Shown here: positions 62,275-64,000 of the stretch, piece after piece | How positions within the stretch are numbered: the stretch's first letter is position 1 | How the letters are laid out: the number at the start of each line of letters is the position of its first letter | From: Dromiciops gliroides | Taxonomy: Eukaryota; Chordata; Mammalia; Microbiotheria; Microbiotheriidae | DNA: 64,000 nt | NCBI RefSeq assembly: GCF_019393635.1 | Contig: NC_057864.1 | Span: forward strand, 496,820,716 to 496,884,715 | Reading direction: 5' to 3' | Notes under the pieces: model-generated | The model's input: only the letters and a program-made list of their open reading frames with translations | Told to the model about the DNA's origin: nothing | The model's database searches: none | Position numbers and translations under genes: made by a program

Positions 62275-62941
62275 GTATCAAAAAAATTTTTTTCATTACT
62301 GTCCCCTAAAGAAAACAGTGTGAAATACACAAAGAGCAGTTGCACAGCACCAGTTTGTTGTCCCATTATCAAGTAGGCATGTACATGTAGATACTCCTTC
62401 CAAACAAAGAGTTCAAAATTGTTTTATGAGTGAAATACTTAAACTTTCTTTGCTCACTGGGGGTTAGGAGGGAGAAAAATGTGGAACCAGAAATCTTAAT
62501 AAAAAACATTGAAAACTATCTCTATGTGTAACTAGAAAATAATAAAATTCTTTTATGATTTAAGAAAAAATAATGTGTCCCGTCTGATCTCTATCAGGGC
62601 TCACAGAAAGACTCAAATCAGAGAAAAGATGGGAATGGCTCTGTTATGTCTTGATCTGGGTGGATGGATGGAAAGGAGGGTTAGGAAATATCACATAATG
62701 AGGGGACACAAGTAGATAACTATACAAACAAGGAGGAGGGAGTGGGTAGGAACATCTGATCTTTGAACCTCAGTCTACTAGGAAGGAAGAATACACACAA
62801 CACAGAGTTGGGTGGAGAAATATATTTGACTCACCAGAGAAAAGGAGGGAAAGGAGAGAGGGGGCGCGAAATTAAAGGGAGACTAGATTAAAGGAGGGAT
62901 TGGTTCTAAGCAGAACAAATTTAGAGTATGTATTGAAATAT

Positions 62942-63380
62942 TTATAGTTCTTTTTGGGGTGGCAAAGGGGATCTGTTAGATTACTTATAAATGGAGGAAT
63001 GGATGAACAACATAGGGCCATAAATGTAATGGAATACTACTGCACTGAACTGAGATTAGTGTAATGACCAACCAAGTTTCCAGAGGTCCAAAGATGATGA
63101 AACATGCTGCCTGCTACCTAAAGGTGGAAGACTGGTACAGAATGAGAAATAATTTGTAGGACATGGGCACTGTGGGTGTTTTTTTCACTTTGACTATGTA
63201 TTGTGTGTAATAAGTTGTGCTGAGTTCTTTGTGGTGGTGATGGGAGTACACAGGAGGGTGACAAGATGCATCTTGGCTGATACCAATGTGTGCGTACGTA
63301 TGTGTATGTATACACACATAAGTATACATACATTTACCTATACACACACATAAATGCATACTTTGGTATATATACATATA
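62942..63380. repeat. LINE-like 3' segment with TATG tract, copy 2 only
   Basis: Contains AATGTAATGGAATACTACTG and CCTAAAGGTGGAAGACTGG, then a TATGTGTATGTATACACAC-rich tract (63290-63380). Copy 1 joins directly across this point at about 28420, probably by deletion between TATATACATATA repeats. Confidence 0.5.
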
Positions 63381-63699
63381 TAAGAACTCTGATCAATGCA
63401 AAGGTGGATGAAGTTCTGAGCACTCACAAAGACATGTTGCTTATCTCCTGGTAGAGAGGCCACACTAGAGGGCAGATTGAGACATCATTTTCTTAGGTGA
63501 GACCAAGGAGAAATTTTGTTTCACTTGACCACATAAATCCTTATGATATGGGGTTAGTTTTGGGTTTCTTTGGGGGGGAGGGGTAGAAAGAGAAGAGAGA
63601 GAGAAGTCTAATTTTTGTTGCAAACATTTTTTGAATTTGAAAAATGAAGTGAAACAATATTGTTTCCTAGATCTTCCTGACCACATAAGTAAATGTAAG

Positions 63700-63812
63700 A
63701 TGGAAATGACACCTACCTTCCAAGGTTTGTTGTGAGGATCAAGGGAGATGTTGAGAAGGTGCTTAACTCGGTGCCTGCCACTTAGTAGGTACTTCATAAG
63801 AAATACTTTTAC
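63700..63812 (+). repeat. MIR SINE, copy 2
   Basis: Sister of 28755-28865. Confidence 0.65.
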
Positions 63813-63851
63813 CCCCCTACAGACAGTCTTGAAATTAGATTGACCACTCAC

Positions 63852-63995
63852 CTGAGGGCTATCAAAGACAGCCTTTGTGAAAGGGCCACTGTCTCCTGGA
63901 GTTCTTTCCTTCCCCTGCCACATGGTTAGGACAGTTTGCTTTTTTCCCTGAAAGATCACAAAACTGTCCTGAGGACCTACTTCCATAATGGGCAA
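63852..63995 (-). CDS. Candidate 5' coding exon of KZNF copy 2 (cut by window end)
   Basis: This is the copy 2 counterpart of the exon candidate at 28905-29119. The frame is open and, as far as seen, identical in peptide up to DSPQ, with the same CCTCAG|GTGAGT donor at 63852. Only the 3' part is inside the window. Conservation of an open frame in both units is mild support for coding use. Confidence 0.33.
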
Positions 63996-64000
63996 AGGCT

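Noticed and set aside
63114..63377. Cys/Tyr-rich minus-strand frame
   Set aside because: Produced by a TATG/CACA low-complexity tract.

Overview
This is mammalian nuclear DNA, most probably from a marsupial. The main evidence is more than twenty copies of the tRNA-derived marsupial SINE (head GGGGCAGCTAGGTGGC, core CTAGCTGTGTGACCCTGGGC, A-rich tail), together with marsupial-type L1 fragments and class I (gamma-like) endogenous retroviruses with 4-bp target-site duplications. The species cannot be fixed from the sequence alone. There are no bacterial features, CRISPR arrays, tRNA or rRNA genes that I can see. Names LTR-A to LTR-E are my own labels.

The backbone is a tandem (head-to-tail) segmental duplication carrying KRAB-type C2H2 zinc-finger (KZNF) genes on the minus strand. 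Copy 1 runs from about 590 to at least 29050 and copy 2 from about 42776 past the window end. Each unit holds, in minus-strand order, a candidate 5' exon (28905-29119; 63852-end), a canonical 127-bp KRAB-A exon (19550-19676; 60609-60735) and a large zinc-finger exon (10502-11547; 50412-52240). Copy 2 has an uninterrupted 20-finger array. Copy 1 keeps 10 fingers before a 2-nt deletion frameshifts it, and about 8 decayed fingers follow. Bases 1-590 match the region just upstream of both zinc-finger exons (11937-13390; 52619-54140), so a third, older KZNF unit probably lies just left of the window.

The spacer 30.5-42.7 kb is a retroviral graveyard. A degenerate minus-strand gamma-like provirus (tRNA-Gln-like primer site at 37149-37166, gag, deleted pol) was hit in capsid by a much younger plus-strand provirus (32318-35997) and in its 5' LTR by a solo LTR (37210-37577). 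The young element has two 358-bp LTRs that differ at only 2 sites by my reading, GATC target duplications, and one intact 288-codon gag-like ORF, but no recognisable pol. LTRs of its family occur at six places. Other retroviral remnants are an integrase plus 3' LTR (3771-7215), an env transmembrane fragment (24360-24780) and several solo LTRs.

Because the two duplicated units can be aligned, many insertions can be ordered in time. Some are private to copy 1, some to copy 2, several with perfect target-site duplications and clean empty sites in the sister copy. The window is therefore a record of KZNF duplication interleaved with retroelement activity. The functional link (these KZNFs repressing these ERVs) is only a hypothesis.
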